The notes below the pieces were generated by a model. The model saw only the letters and a list, made by a program, of their open reading frames with translations, ran no database searches and was not told where the DNA came from. The position numbers and the translations under genes were made by a program. Source: an uncultured Clostridia bacterium (GTDB taxonomy: Bacteria; Bacillota; Clostridia; Christensenellales; Borkfalkiaceae). From it: 61,202 nucleotides of DNA. The DNA is taken from NCBI GenBank assembly GCA_944327465.1, contig CALVHH010000010.1, forward strand, positions 1 through 61,202, written 5' to 3'. The stretch's first letter is position 1; each line of letters starts with the position of its first letter. Below are positions 1 through 7,026 of this stretch, one piece after another.

Positions 1-108
1 GGACAGCCCGAAAAGGTAGAAAACGCCGACCTCATGATAACGGGTGCAACGCAGGGCTCGGGCAGATTGCTCCTTGCAGTGCAAAACGCCCTTAAAAAGT
101 TGGCATAA
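1..108 (+). CDS. FMN-binding domain protein, C-terminal fragment
   Basis: Only the last 35 codons lie in the window; the gene begins upstream. The visible tail contains a TGAT motif (residues about 17-20 of the fragment) preceded by an Asp and followed by Gln-Gly-Ser, then a helix ending in LAVQNALKKLA. This resembles the end of FMN_bind domains, where the Thr of a [S/T]GAT motif receives FMN covalently. The next gene is ApbE, the transferase that attaches FMN to such a Thr, which supports the call. The Asp sits one residue further from TGAT than in the usual signature, so the identification is moderate. Confidence 0.55.
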   Translation, partial: GQPEKVENADLMITGATQGSGRLLLAVQNALKKLA

Positions 109-144
109 ATTTTGAGTAAAATAAAAATTCCGTAAAAATCTCAG

Positions 145-170
145 GCCCGCCGCACGGCGGGCTTGATTTA
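145..170 (+). terminator. Intrinsic terminator after the FMN-binding gene
   Basis: An 8-bp GC-only stem (145-152 with 155-162) with a CA loop is followed by a weak T-rich stretch. It separates the upstream gene from apbE. The -35 box of apbE starts inside its 3' flank. Confidence 0.6.
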
Positions 171-191
171 TGCGGCAAAATAATTTATAAT
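163..191 (+). promoter_or_regulatory. apbE promoter with very short leader
   Basis: TTGATT (163-168), 17-nt spacer, TATAAT (186-191). The apbE ATG is at 201, only 9 nt after the -10 box, so the transcript would begin about 1-3 nt before the start codon and would carry no Shine-Dalgarno sequence. Confidence 0.65.
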
Positions 192-200
192 ATACCGCGT

Positions 201-1556
201 ATGAATATTTCACCTTTCAAACGGGCGGCAGCCGCAGTATGCTGTGCGGCATTCTGCCTCTCGGCGGCGGCATTTGCCGCGTGTACTCCCGGGCAGGACG
301 AAGATGAGTGGCCCACGATCGACGGCGACGGCGGCATAAACACCGGCGGCACTTCCGAAATTCTGCCCGACGACATCCCCTCGGGCGAAAACGTGTCCTC
401 GCTCGCCTATGACTATAACTATCTCGGCAGCCCCGCAAGGCTGGTCGCCTCTGCCGACTTCACCGTGCAGAGCAATCTCGACAGGCTCAAAGAGCTCAAC
501 GCCGAAGTCATGCAGTTTATCGAAAAGCTCGAAAACTGCCTCTCTACGAGCGTCCCTTCGTCCGATATCTCGCGCTTCAACGCCGCTGCGGCGGGGGAGG
601 AGGTAAAAGTCGACGAGCTCACGTATACCGTGCTCGAAATTGCCGTCGAATACTATCAGTTGACTCAAGGCTGCTACAACCCCGCCGTCTACTACAGCGT
701 AGACCTGTTCGGCTTTTCGCCCCGCTTCAATACCTATACTTTCACTGCGGATGCAAGCACAAAGATGCCCTACGACAGGCTGTCCGATGACGGCAAGCAG
801 GTGCTCGGCTATGCCGAGCCCGACAGCCGCTATGTCGAAATCTTTCGCGACCTCGCCTCGCACATGTCCGAGCTGACTATAGAGGAGCGCGAAGACGGAT
901 TTTTCGTCACCAAGCCCGACTATACCGTTGAAGGTCTGTATGGCGACGAATACACCCTCGCCATCGACCTCGGCGGTCTGGGCAAGGGCTATGCGGCAGA
1001 CGTCGTAAAGGAGCTCATGACCGAATACGGCTTCCGCTGCGGCTACTTCGACTTCGGCGCTTCGAGCTACAGCATGCTCGCTTCGGTGGATCCTTCGCAG
1101 AATTACATGTGGAAGATGAACCTTGAAGACCCCGATAATGCCAGCATTTTTGGCGAAGCGCGCGCACCCTATGCAATAATGTACGTTGCCGACTGCGGAC
1201 TGTCCACCAGCGGCGACTATATCAAGTGCTACACGGCGCAGTCGGGCGAAACCTACTGTCACATAATCGACCCCTTCACGGGCAGACCCAAATCGCTCGG
1301 CATTGCAGCATGCACGCTCGCGGGCGGCACGGCGGCGGGCGACGACGCGCTCACTACGGCGCTGCTCGTCATGGGCGAAAGCAGGGCGGTAAAATTTATA
1401 AACGAGCATTTAAAGAACTACCGCGTGGCTATGATCGTGCGCGACGCATCGGGCGCGTGCAGCCGCATCATCTCAAACGTCGGCGGGCTGAGCTGCAATC
1501 CCGTCTACCAATTAGGCAACACGCTCGACGGCTCGGGCAATATAGTGCTCAACTGA
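201..1556 (+). CDS. apbE: FAD:protein FMN transferase (ApbE), lipoprotein
   Basis: Transfers FMN from FAD onto a Thr of FMN-binding domain proteins on the outer face of the membrane. The 451-residue product has a hydrophobic signal sequence ending in FAAC (Cys about residue 28), a plausible lipobox. The family core is clear: the glycine-rich DLGGLGKGYAAD segment (about 255-266), HIIDPFTGRP (about 354-363) and GDDALTTALLVMG (about 380-392), which contain the usual metal/FAD-binding residues. It is longer than a typical ApbE (about 330-350 residues), the extra length being partly the N-terminal linker. It sits between a probable FMN-binding acceptor and a NusG-II domain protein, a common neighbourhood for flavin-based extracytoplasmic electron transfer. 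Its start codon lies almost on the predicted transcription start. Confidence 0.93.
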   Translation: MNISPFKRAAAAVCCAAFCLSAAAFAACTPGQDEDEWPTIDGDGGINTGGTSEILPDDIPSGENVSSLAYDYNYLGSPARLVASADFTVQSNLDRLKELNAEVMQFIEKLENCLSTSVPSSDISRFNAAAAGEEVKVDELTYTVLEIAVEYYQLTQGCYNPAVYYSVDLFGFSPRFNTYTFTADASTKMPYDRLSDDGKQVLGYAEPDSRYVEIFRDLASHMSELTIEEREDGFFVTKPDYTVEGLYGDEYTLAIDLGGLGKGYAADVVKELMTEYGFRCGYFDFGASSYSMLASVDPSQNYMWKMNLEDPDNASIFGEARAPYAIMYVADCGLSTSGDYIKCYTAQSGETYCHIIDPFTGRPKSLGIAACTLAGGTAAGDDALTTALLVMGESRAVKFINEHLKNYRVAMIVRDASGACSRIISNVGGLSCNPVYQLGNTLDGSGNIVLN

Positions 1557-1573
1557 CTTAAAAGGGAGTATAC

Positions 1574-2050
1574 ATGTCGCTCAAACACGTAATGCAGGTA
1601 AAGGCCGACAGGGGCTTCAGAATATGCGATATCATAGTCTATGCCGTCGTCATAGTCCTTATCGTCGCGCTGTTTATCGCGCTCGTGTTCACCCGCGACA
1701 GTTCGCCCATAAGCTCGGTATCCGTCACCTACGGCTACGGCGACGAACAGCGCACGCTGTGTACTTATAACTTTCTCACCGATTCGCTCAGCGTCTACGA
1801 CCATTCGGCGATATCCGTCGAAGAGCGCGAAGGCGGTCTCGAGCTCACTTTCAGCGGCGATGACGGCGACTACAACGTCATCTTTATCGACAGGCACAAA
1901 AAGCGCGTGTCCGTCACATCAGCCAACTGCCCCTCGCAGGACTGCGTGTTCACGCCTGCCATAACCGACAATTCGTCGCTGCCCATAATCTGTTCAAATC
2001 ACCGCCTTATAGTGCAGACGGATTACGTCAGCGGCAGCGAAATAGGGTGA
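1574..2050 (+). CDS. NusG domain II-containing membrane-anchored protein
   Basis: A 158-residue protein with one N-terminal membrane segment (about residues 20-42) and an extracytoplasmic domain ending in a cysteine cluster: ANCPSQDCVFT (about 116-126) and ICSNHRLIV (about 138-146). This C-P-x-x-x-C...C-x-x-H pattern is the one I know from NusG domain II proteins found beside apbE, FMN-binding proteins and Gx-type membrane proteins; it is not the transcription factor NusG. It lies 17 nt after apbE with a GGGAG ribosome-binding site, so the two are co-transcribed. A role in surface redox or flavinylation systems is inferred from the neighbours; the biochemical function is unknown. Confidence 0.8.
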   Translation: MSLKHVMQVKADRGFRICDIIVYAVVIVLIVALFIALVFTRDSSPISSVSVTYGYGDEQRTLCTYNFLTDSLSVYDHSAISVEEREGGLELTFSGDDGDYNVIFIDRHKKRVSVTSANCPSQDCVFTPAITDNSSLPIICSNHRLIVQTDYVSGSEIG

Positions 2051-2105
2051 GCGGCGCACCAAAAACGCCGCAGCGGCTGCATTTTTGGTGCGCCGCAATT
2101 TTTTT
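2051..2105 (+). terminator. Intrinsic terminator of the apbE operon
   Basis: A perfect 15-bp stem (2051-2065 with 2082-2096) is followed by AA and a run of seven to eight T. The loop contains a smaller GC-rich hairpin. Confidence 0.85.
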
Positions 2106-2137
2106 AGGGCAAATCACTTTTAATTGCATGTGAGCTG

Positions 2138-2146
2138 TGTTATAAT
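2138..2146 (+). promoter_or_regulatory. lspA extended -10 promoter, leaderless
   Basis: An extended -10 element, TGT followed by TATAAT (2141-2146). The -35 region (about 2118-2123, TTTTAA) is poor, as is usual for extended -10 promoters. The lspA ATG is at 2153, 6 nt after the -10 box, which places the predicted transcription start on the start codon. No ribosome-binding site is present. Confidence 0.6.
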
Positions 2147-2152
2147 TTAAAT

Positions 2153-2800
2153 ATGTCAAACAAAAAATTCAAACTGCATTTCGGCAAGGTCAGCATAATA
2201 TTGCTGTTTGTCTGCGCCGCGCTCGTCGCGGTCGATTTGATATTGAAGCACTTCGAAGAGCTTCAGAACTGGAACTTCACCGTCATTCCCGGCTTTATCT
2301 GGGTGGAGGCGGGGCACCGCAACGACGGCGCCGCGTTCTCATTCATGGCGGGCAACACCGCGCTGCTCATAACCGTGGCAATGATCCTGCTCGCCGTAAT
2401 GGTCGTCTGCTTTCTCTTCGTGCCCGATAAGTTGGTCTTTTTAAAGGTGGCGCTCACAATGATAATCGCCGGCGCCATAGGCAACCTTGTCGACAGGTTC
2501 GTATTCGACGGCGAAGTGCGCGACTTTGTATACGTGAACATGCTCTTCAATGCGCCCTGCTGCAATTTTGCCGATTTCTTCATAGTCCTCGGCGTCATAT
2601 TCGCGGCGGCGGACTGTCTGTTTTTTAACGACTGGGCGCTCATACCGCTCACCGCCCGCGCAAAGGCGGCGCAGGCTGCCGAAAAGGAGCAGGCGGCAAG
2701 CGACGCTTGTCAAACCTGCATTGAAAATTCCGCCGACGACGCCTCGGAAGGCTGCAAGAATGATGACGGCAGTGGCGGGCAAGACGGGGACGGCGATTGA
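2153..2800 (+). CDS. lspA: Lipoprotein signal peptidase (signal peptidase II)
   Basis: Integral membrane aspartic protease that cleaves the signal peptide of prolipoproteins. Four hydrophobic segments are visible, with the family motifs NDGAAFS (about 57-63), GNLVDR (110-115), VRDFV and CNFADFF (137-143). The catalytic pair is Asp114 and Asp141. The 215-residue product is longer than usual (about 150-170) because of a hydrophilic, acidic C-terminal tail (about 165-215) that contains three cysteines. The next gene, an RluA-type pseudouridine synthase, overlaps the stop codon; this lspA-rlu pairing is common in Firmicutes. Several lipoproteins in the window are expected substrates of this pathway. 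Confidence 0.93.
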   Translation: MSNKKFKLHFGKVSIILLFVCAALVAVDLILKHFEELQNWNFTVIPGFIWVEAGHRNDGAAFSFMAGNTALLITVAMILLAVMVVCFLFVPDKLVFLKVALTMIIAGAIGNLVDRFVFDGEVRDFVYVNMLFNAPCCNFADFFIVLGVIFAAADCLFFNDWALIPLTARAKAAQAAEKEQAASDACQTCIENSADDASEGCKNDDGSGGQDGDGD

Positions 2801-3729
2801 TGCGCACGGTAAATTTTTGTGCCTCGGCGGCTTACTCCCGTGCAGATCTATGTCTTGCAGAGTACTTAAAAGATTATACCCGCTCTGCGGTCAAGCGTCT
2901 GTTTGAAGGCGGTCTGGTCACGATAAACGGCAAAACAGCCAAGCCCTCGCAGTCGGTGTCGGCGGGCGACGAGCTTGCGTGCACGCTGCCCGACCCCGTC
3001 GAAATTTCCGCCCGCCCCGAAGACATCCCCATTGATATCGTGTACGAAGACGACGACATCGCCGTGGTCAACAAACAGCAGGGGCTTACCGTGCATATCG
3101 GCAACGGCAATCTCGAAGGTACGCTCGTCAACGCGCTGTTATATCGCCTCAAAAATTTGAGCGGCGTCGGCGGCGCTCTCAGACCGGGCATAGTGCACAG
3201 GATCGATAAAAACACTTCGGGGCTGATGGTCGTCGCAAAGAACGATGCCGCCCACGTCGCCCTCGCAAAGCAGATAGAGCAAAAGACGTGCGCCCGCCAA
3301 TACCTGGCGCTTTTGGAGGGCAATTTAAAGGGGGACGCGGGCACTGTCACCACATACATAGGCCGCGACCCCAAAGACCGCGTAAGGATGGCGGTCGTCC
3401 CGCCCGAAAAGGGCAGGATAGCCATAACCGATTACCGCGTTGAACAGCGCAGCGGCGCGTACACTCTGTGCAGGTTCAGCCTGCACACGGGCAGAACGCA
3501 CCAGATACGCGTCCACGCAAAATATCTAGGACATCCCATAGTCGGCGACGACGTCTACGGCATAAAAAAACAGCGCTTCGACCTCAACGGTCAGCTGCTG
3601 CACGCCTGCCGGCTCGAACTCACTCATCCTCGCAGCGGCGAGCGCATGTCGTTCACCGCGCCCCTGCCCGACTATTTCCTCGCGGTGCTCAAAAAGTGCG
3701 GGTTTGATGCCGACTGCATAGTCTATTAA
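2800..3729 (+). CDS. RluA-family 23S rRNA pseudouridine synthase
   Basis: Isomerises uridine to pseudouridine in rRNA. An N-terminal S4 RNA-binding domain (about residues 20-70) precedes the RluA catalytic domain, with the signature HRIDKNTSG (133-141) whose Asp136 is the catalytic residue, followed by the RTHQIRVH segment typical of the family. The 309-residue length is normal for the RluD/YlyB group. The ATG at 2800 overlaps the lspA stop as TGATG, implying translational coupling; an in-frame TTG one codon upstream (2797) is less likely. The exact target uridine cannot be told from sequence. Confidence 0.9.
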   Translation: MRTVNFCASAAYSRADLCLAEYLKDYTRSAVKRLFEGGLVTINGKTAKPSQSVSAGDELACTLPDPVEISARPEDIPIDIVYEDDDIAVVNKQQGLTVHIGNGNLEGTLVNALLYRLKNLSGVGGALRPGIVHRIDKNTSGLMVVAKNDAAHVALAKQIEQKTCARQYLALLEGNLKGDAGTVTTYIGRDPKDRVRMAVVPPEKGRIAITDYRVEQRSGAYTLCRFSLHTGRTHQIRVHAKYLGHPIVGDDVYGIKKQRFDLNGQLLHACRLELTHPRSGERMSFTAPLPDYFLAVLKKCGFDADCIVY

Positions 3730-3759
3730 CGGTCAAAGACCGGTAAAAGGAGTGATATA

Positions 3760-4098
3760 ATGGCTAAAAAGACAACAAGGACAAGAAGAACGACCACCAC
3801 TAACGGCGATATTTTAAGGTTCTGCGCGTTCTGGGGCATGGCAGTCGCCGCAGTGCTCTATCTCGTTTCGGGCGTAATAAACTTCATAGCAAAGTATGCC
3901 GGCGAACTTGGCGCCACCCTTCAGCGCGTGTGCGGCATACTCAGCCTGCTCGGCAACATCGCAATAATAATTGCCATCGCCTTCCCCGCATACTCGTACG
4001 TCCGCGGCAAAAACCGCACGTGGAAGATACTCTTTTGGATACTCCTCGGCGTGTTCGTGCTCGGCGTAGTGTTCGGCGCAATACCTTCCATAATGTAA
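3760..4098 (+). CDS. Small integral membrane protein, unknown function
   Basis: I do not recognise this 112-residue protein. A basic N-terminus rich in Lys, Arg and Thr (1-15) is followed by three hydrophobic segments (about 23-45, 55-77 and 88-108), so it is probably a three-helix membrane protein with the N-terminus inside. AAAGGAG lies 8 nt before the ATG. It follows the pseudouridine synthase by 30 nt and is followed by two strong hairpins, so it is the last gene of the lspA unit. Translation signal and hydrophobic periodicity support a real gene; no function is proposed. Confidence 0.8.
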   Translation: MAKKTTRTRRTTTTNGDILRFCAFWGMAVAAVLYLVSGVINFIAKYAGELGATLQRVCGILSLLGNIAIIIAIAFPAYSYVRGKNRTWKILFWILLGVFVLGVVFGAIPSIM

Positions 4099-4122
4099 TA
4101 ATTCCGCCATCCGGTTTTTCAG

Positions 4123-4193
4123 GCAAGGCGCGCGCAGTGCGCGGCGCCTTGCCCGCGCCCGCGCTTTTTAAAAGCGCGGGCGCAATTTTCTTT
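4123..4193 (+). terminator. Tandem hairpins terminating the lspA unit
   Basis: Two GC-rich inverted repeats: about 4123-4151, and 4155-4183 with a 10-bp GCGCCCGCGC stem. The second is followed by AATTTTCTTT and looks like the functional terminator. Confidence 0.75.
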
Positions 4194-4219
4194 ACAACTT
4201 CGGCATTATAAGTTATAAT
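4191..4219 (+). promoter_or_regulatory. der promoter
   Basis: TTTACA (4191-4196), 17-nt spacer, TATAAT (4214-4219). Transcription would start near 4226, giving a leader of about 27 nt before the ATG at 4253 with a modest AAGG ribosome-binding site. Confidence 0.7.
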
Positions 4220-4252
4220 GTAAGCGAAAAAACAACAAAAAGGTCTTTTAAT

Positions 4253-5566
4253 ATGGCAAATCCGTTAGTTGCAATAGTCGGCAGACCAAACGTCGGCAAG
4301 AGCACGTTTTTCAATAAAGTGGTCGGGCGCAAGGTGTCCATAACCGAGGACAGACCGGGCGTCACCCGCGACAGGCTGTATGCCGACGCCGAGTGGAGGG
4401 GCAAAAACTTTTCGCTCGTCGATACGGGAGGCATAGAGCTCAAGTCGCAAGATACCATGTGGAAGGAGATAAAAAAGCAGGCGGAAGTCGCAATAGATAC
4501 CGCCCAGGTCATTCTCTTTTTCGTCGACGGCAGGGAGGGGCTTACCACTTCCGATTACGACGTCGCCGACATGCTCCGCCGCTCAAAAAAGCCCGTCATC
4601 CTCGTCGTCAACAAGATCGATGAATACTCCGAAGAAAAGGTCTTCGAATTCTATTCTCTCGGTCTGGGCGAACCCTTTCCCGTCTCAAGCGAGCATTCCA
4701 CCGGCATAGGCGACGTGCTCGATGAAGCCGTGAGCTGGTTCGAAAAGTACGAAAACGAAGAGGACGACAGCATAAAGATAGCCGTCGTCGGCAAGCCCAA
4801 CGCAGGCAAGAGCAGCCTCGTAAACAGGCTTTTAGGTTTCGAACGCTCAATAGTGACCGATATCGCGGGCACCACCCGCGACGCCATAGATACAAAGTTC
4901 ACCTACGACGGCAGGGCGTATACGATAATCGATACGGCAGGCATACGCAAAAAGTCCAAAGTCGAAGACGACGTCGAGTATTATTCCGTAATGCGCGCCT
5001 TCGACGCCGTCCGCCGCGCCGACGTCTGCCTTCTCGTCGTCGACTGTCTCGAAGGTCTGACCGAGCAGGATACAAAGATAATAGGTTACGTTCACGAGCA
5101 GGGCAAGCCGTCCGTCGTCGTAATGAACAAGTGGGACGTCGTCGAAAAGGACACCCATACGATAAATAAGTTCGAAGAAAAGCTCAAAGAGGATTTGAAG
5201 TTCATGGACTACTTTAAGTCGGTATACGTCTCGGCAAAGACGGGTCAGCGCACCGAAAAGATAATGTCCGCCGTCGACGCGGTATATGCCAACTCGCACA
5301 GGCGCATACCCACGGGCACGCTCAACGACCTCATCTCGGATACCGTCCGCGCCAACGAACCGCCCTCGTACAACGGTCGCCGCCTAAAAGTGTACTATTC
5401 CTCGCAGGTATCCGTCGCGCCGCCCACGTTCGTGCTTTTCGTCAACGCTACCGACCTTCTGCACTTCTCCTACGAGCGCTTCCTTGAAAACACTTTAAGA
5501 AAGTGTTTCGATTTTTCGGGCACGCCCATAAGGATAGTCACAAGGGAAAAGGGCGATAAGCAGTAA
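4253..5566 (+). CDS. der: Ribosome-assembly GTPase Der (EngA)
   Basis: Essential GTPase for 50S subunit maturation. Two tandem GTPase domains are evident: the first P-loop GRPNVGKS (about residues 9-16) with DTGG and NKID, and the second GKPNAGKS (about 179-186) with DTAG and NKWD. The C-terminal part (about 350-437) is the KH-like domain. The length of 437 residues matches the family. It is followed 14 nt later by plsY, the usual order in many Firmicutes, so the two are probably co-transcribed from the promoter at 4191. Confidence 0.96.
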   Translation: MANPLVAIVGRPNVGKSTFFNKVVGRKVSITEDRPGVTRDRLYADAEWRGKNFSLVDTGGIELKSQDTMWKEIKKQAEVAIDTAQVILFFVDGREGLTTSDYDVADMLRRSKKPVILVVNKIDEYSEEKVFEFYSLGLGEPFPVSSEHSTGIGDVLDEAVSWFEKYENEEDDSIKIAVVGKPNAGKSSLVNRLLGFERSIVTDIAGTTRDAIDTKFTYDGRAYTIIDTAGIRKKSKVEDDVEYYSVMRAFDAVRRADVCLLVVDCLEGLTEQDTKIIGYVHEQGKPSVVVMNKWDVVEKDTHTINKFEEKLKEDLKFMDYFKSVYVSAKTGQRTEKIMSAVDAVYANSHRRIPTGTLNDLISDTVRANEPPSYNGRRLKVYYSSQVSVAPPTFVLFVNATDLLHFSYERFLENTLRKCFDFSGTPIRIVTREKGDKQ

Positions 5567-5580
5567 AAGGAGTAATTCAA

Positions 5581-6348
5581 ATGTATGTATATCTTTCCGG
5601 GGTATGGTACTGGCTGCTCCTTGGCGCAGTGTGCTCATATTTTCTCGGCTGTTTCAACTTTGCCGTACTCATATCAAATTTAAAGCACAAGGACATCCGC
5701 TCGCAGGGCAGCGGCAACCCGGGCACGATGAACATGTCGCGCACGTTCGGCTGGAAGATAGGTTTGATAAACTTTTTATGCGACGCTCTCAAGGGCATAA
5801 TCCCCGTCATGGTCGGACATCTCGTCTTTGCGGGAATGTTCTTTGCGCTGCCCGCCGTGCCTCCGCAGCCTGTGCAAGCCGCCGCGGGGGTAAACGTCGC
5901 CGTCTCCGATCTCGCCCGCTATCTCTTCGGGCTGTGCGCCGTAATAGGTCATGTCTTTCCCGTCACAATGAAGTTCAAGGGCGGCAAGGGCATCGCCACA
6001 ACTCTGGGCGTGTTCACCTGCGGCGTCACCTGCGAAGTCGGCTGGTTTTTTGCGCTTGCCTTTGCCTTTTTGGTATTCATAGTGCTCTACATATACGCGT
6101 TCGAGTGGGGGTCTATGGGCTCGCTCATCGGCGTTTCGGGCTTTACCGTCTGGCAGGGCATAATCTTCTTTCTGCGCTATCAGGCGCAGCTTTCAAACGG
6201 CTACGCGATAGCGCTGTTCATGGTGCTTCTTGCGTTCAATTTAATAACGTGGATAGCCCACCACAAAAATTTATACCGCCTCATGGGAGGCGAGGAGCAC
6301 CGCACCTCCATAAAAAAGATGCTGCATAAAAACAAAGACAGGGCGTAA
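5581..6348 (+). CDS. plsY: Glycerol-3-phosphate acyltransferase PlsY
   Basis: Membrane enzyme that transfers the acyl group from acyl-phosphate to glycerol-3-phosphate, the first step of phospholipid synthesis. Diagnostic motifs are SGNPGTMNMSRTFG (about 44-57), GHVFPV and FKGGKGIATTLGV (about 132-144). It has at least five hydrophobic segments. At 255 residues it is longer than the usual 190-210; the extra residues lie in the loop after the first motif (about 88-106) and at the C-terminus. AAAGGAG precedes the ATG. A strong terminator follows immediately. Confidence 0.93.
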   Translation: MYVYLSGVWYWLLLGAVCSYFLGCFNFAVLISNLKHKDIRSQGSGNPGTMNMSRTFGWKIGLINFLCDALKGIIPVMVGHLVFAGMFFALPAVPPQPVQAAAGVNVAVSDLARYLFGLCAVIGHVFPVTMKFKGGKGIATTLGVFTCGVTCEVGWFFALAFAFLVFIVLYIYAFEWGSMGSLIGVSGFTVWQGIIFFLRYQAQLSNGYAIALFMVLLAFNLITWIAHHKNLYRLMGGEEHRTSIKKMLHKNKDRA

Positions 6349-6355
6349 AGCCAGA

Positions 6356-6398
6356 ACCCCGCCGCGCATTTAAGCGCGGCGGGGTCCATATTTTTTTT
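6356..6398 (+). terminator. Intrinsic terminator after plsY
   Basis: A perfect 12-bp stem (6356-6367 with 6374-6385) is followed by CCATA and eight T. The minus-strand gene beyond it ends at 6405, so this lies in a convergent intergenic space. Confidence 0.9.
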
Positions 6399-6404
6399 CT
6401 CGTC

Positions 6405-6890
6405 TCAATTTTTTTTGTCCTTGTCGTCGGGCGTGTTTTCAATCGACTGAATGGCGTACTCTATGGCGGGGTTTATGTCAAGTATCGCCTGCACGAAGTC
6501 GGCATAGCTCTCTTTTTTTATCAGCACGTTCAGCCTGCCTTCGTCCTTGAAGCCCACCGTCAGCTTTTCGGTCTGTCTGTCCAGCACTATTATTTCGATG
6601 TCGGCAGCGGCATAGCTGCTCGCGATCAATCCGAACGCGGAGATCAGCTTGTCGCCCTTAATAATATACCCCGAACGGCACAGCACTCCCGCCAGCATGC
6701 CGCCGGCAACTATCGTTATCAAAAACGTAAGGATATATCCGGTCAGCGGCAGGGCGGGGTCGACCGCGTGCGACGTCCCCTGCGTTATGCATACGTATAA
6801 ATTTACTATAAATCCCGCAAGGCACACCGCAAGTCCTGCAATTATCAGTATAAGCGTCGCACGGGGAAAGGAGTAGCGAAACTTTTTCAT
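6405..6890 (-). CDS. Membrane protein with PH-like cytoplasmic domain
   Basis: A 161-residue protein of unknown function. Two hydrophobic segments (about residues 10-35 and 50-72) are followed by a soluble domain of about 85 residues with alternating beta-strand character (IEIIVLDRQTEKLTVGF region), reminiscent of bacterial PH-type domains appended to two membrane helices. The frame stays open 30 codons further upstream, but the ATG at 6890 is preferred: the TATAAT of its promoter lies only 6 nt upstream, inside that extension. This would be a leaderless mRNA. Orientation is opposite to its neighbours. Confidence 0.75.
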   Translation of the reverse strand: MKKFRYSFPRATLILIIAGLAVCLAGFIVNLYVCITQGTSHAVDPALPLTGYILTFLITIVAGGMLAGVLCRSGYIIKGDKLISAFGLIASSYAAADIEIIVLDRQTEKLTVGFKDEGRLNVLIKKESYADFVQAILDINPAIEYAIQSIENTPDDKDKKN

Positions 6891-6896
6891 AGAGTC

Positions 6897-6925
6897 ATTA
6901 TACAGTCTTTCAGCAAAAAAAGCAA
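6897..6925 (-). promoter_or_regulatory. Leaderless promoter of the minus-strand membrane protein
   Basis: Read on the minus strand: TTGCTT (6925-6920), 17-nt spacer, TATAAT (6902-6897), then 6 nt and the ATG at 6890. The predicted transcription start coincides with the start codon. Confidence 0.65.
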
Positions 6926-6964
6926 CCATCGGCGCGTTTATTTGCGTTTTGCAGTGTGTAAAAG

Positions 6965-6993
6965 TTGAAAAATTTTGCAAAGTATAGTAAAAT
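6965..6993 (+). promoter_or_regulatory. Promoter of the hydratase-TraX unit
   Basis: TTGAAA (6965-6970), 17-nt spacer, TAAAAT (6988-6993). A leader of about 27 nt with GGGAG (7015-7019) precedes the ATG at 7027. The promoter is back to back with the minus-strand promoter at 6897-6925. Confidence 0.65.
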
Positions 6994-7026
6994 AAAGGTA
7001 ATTATCAAATTTAAGGGAGCAGGCAC

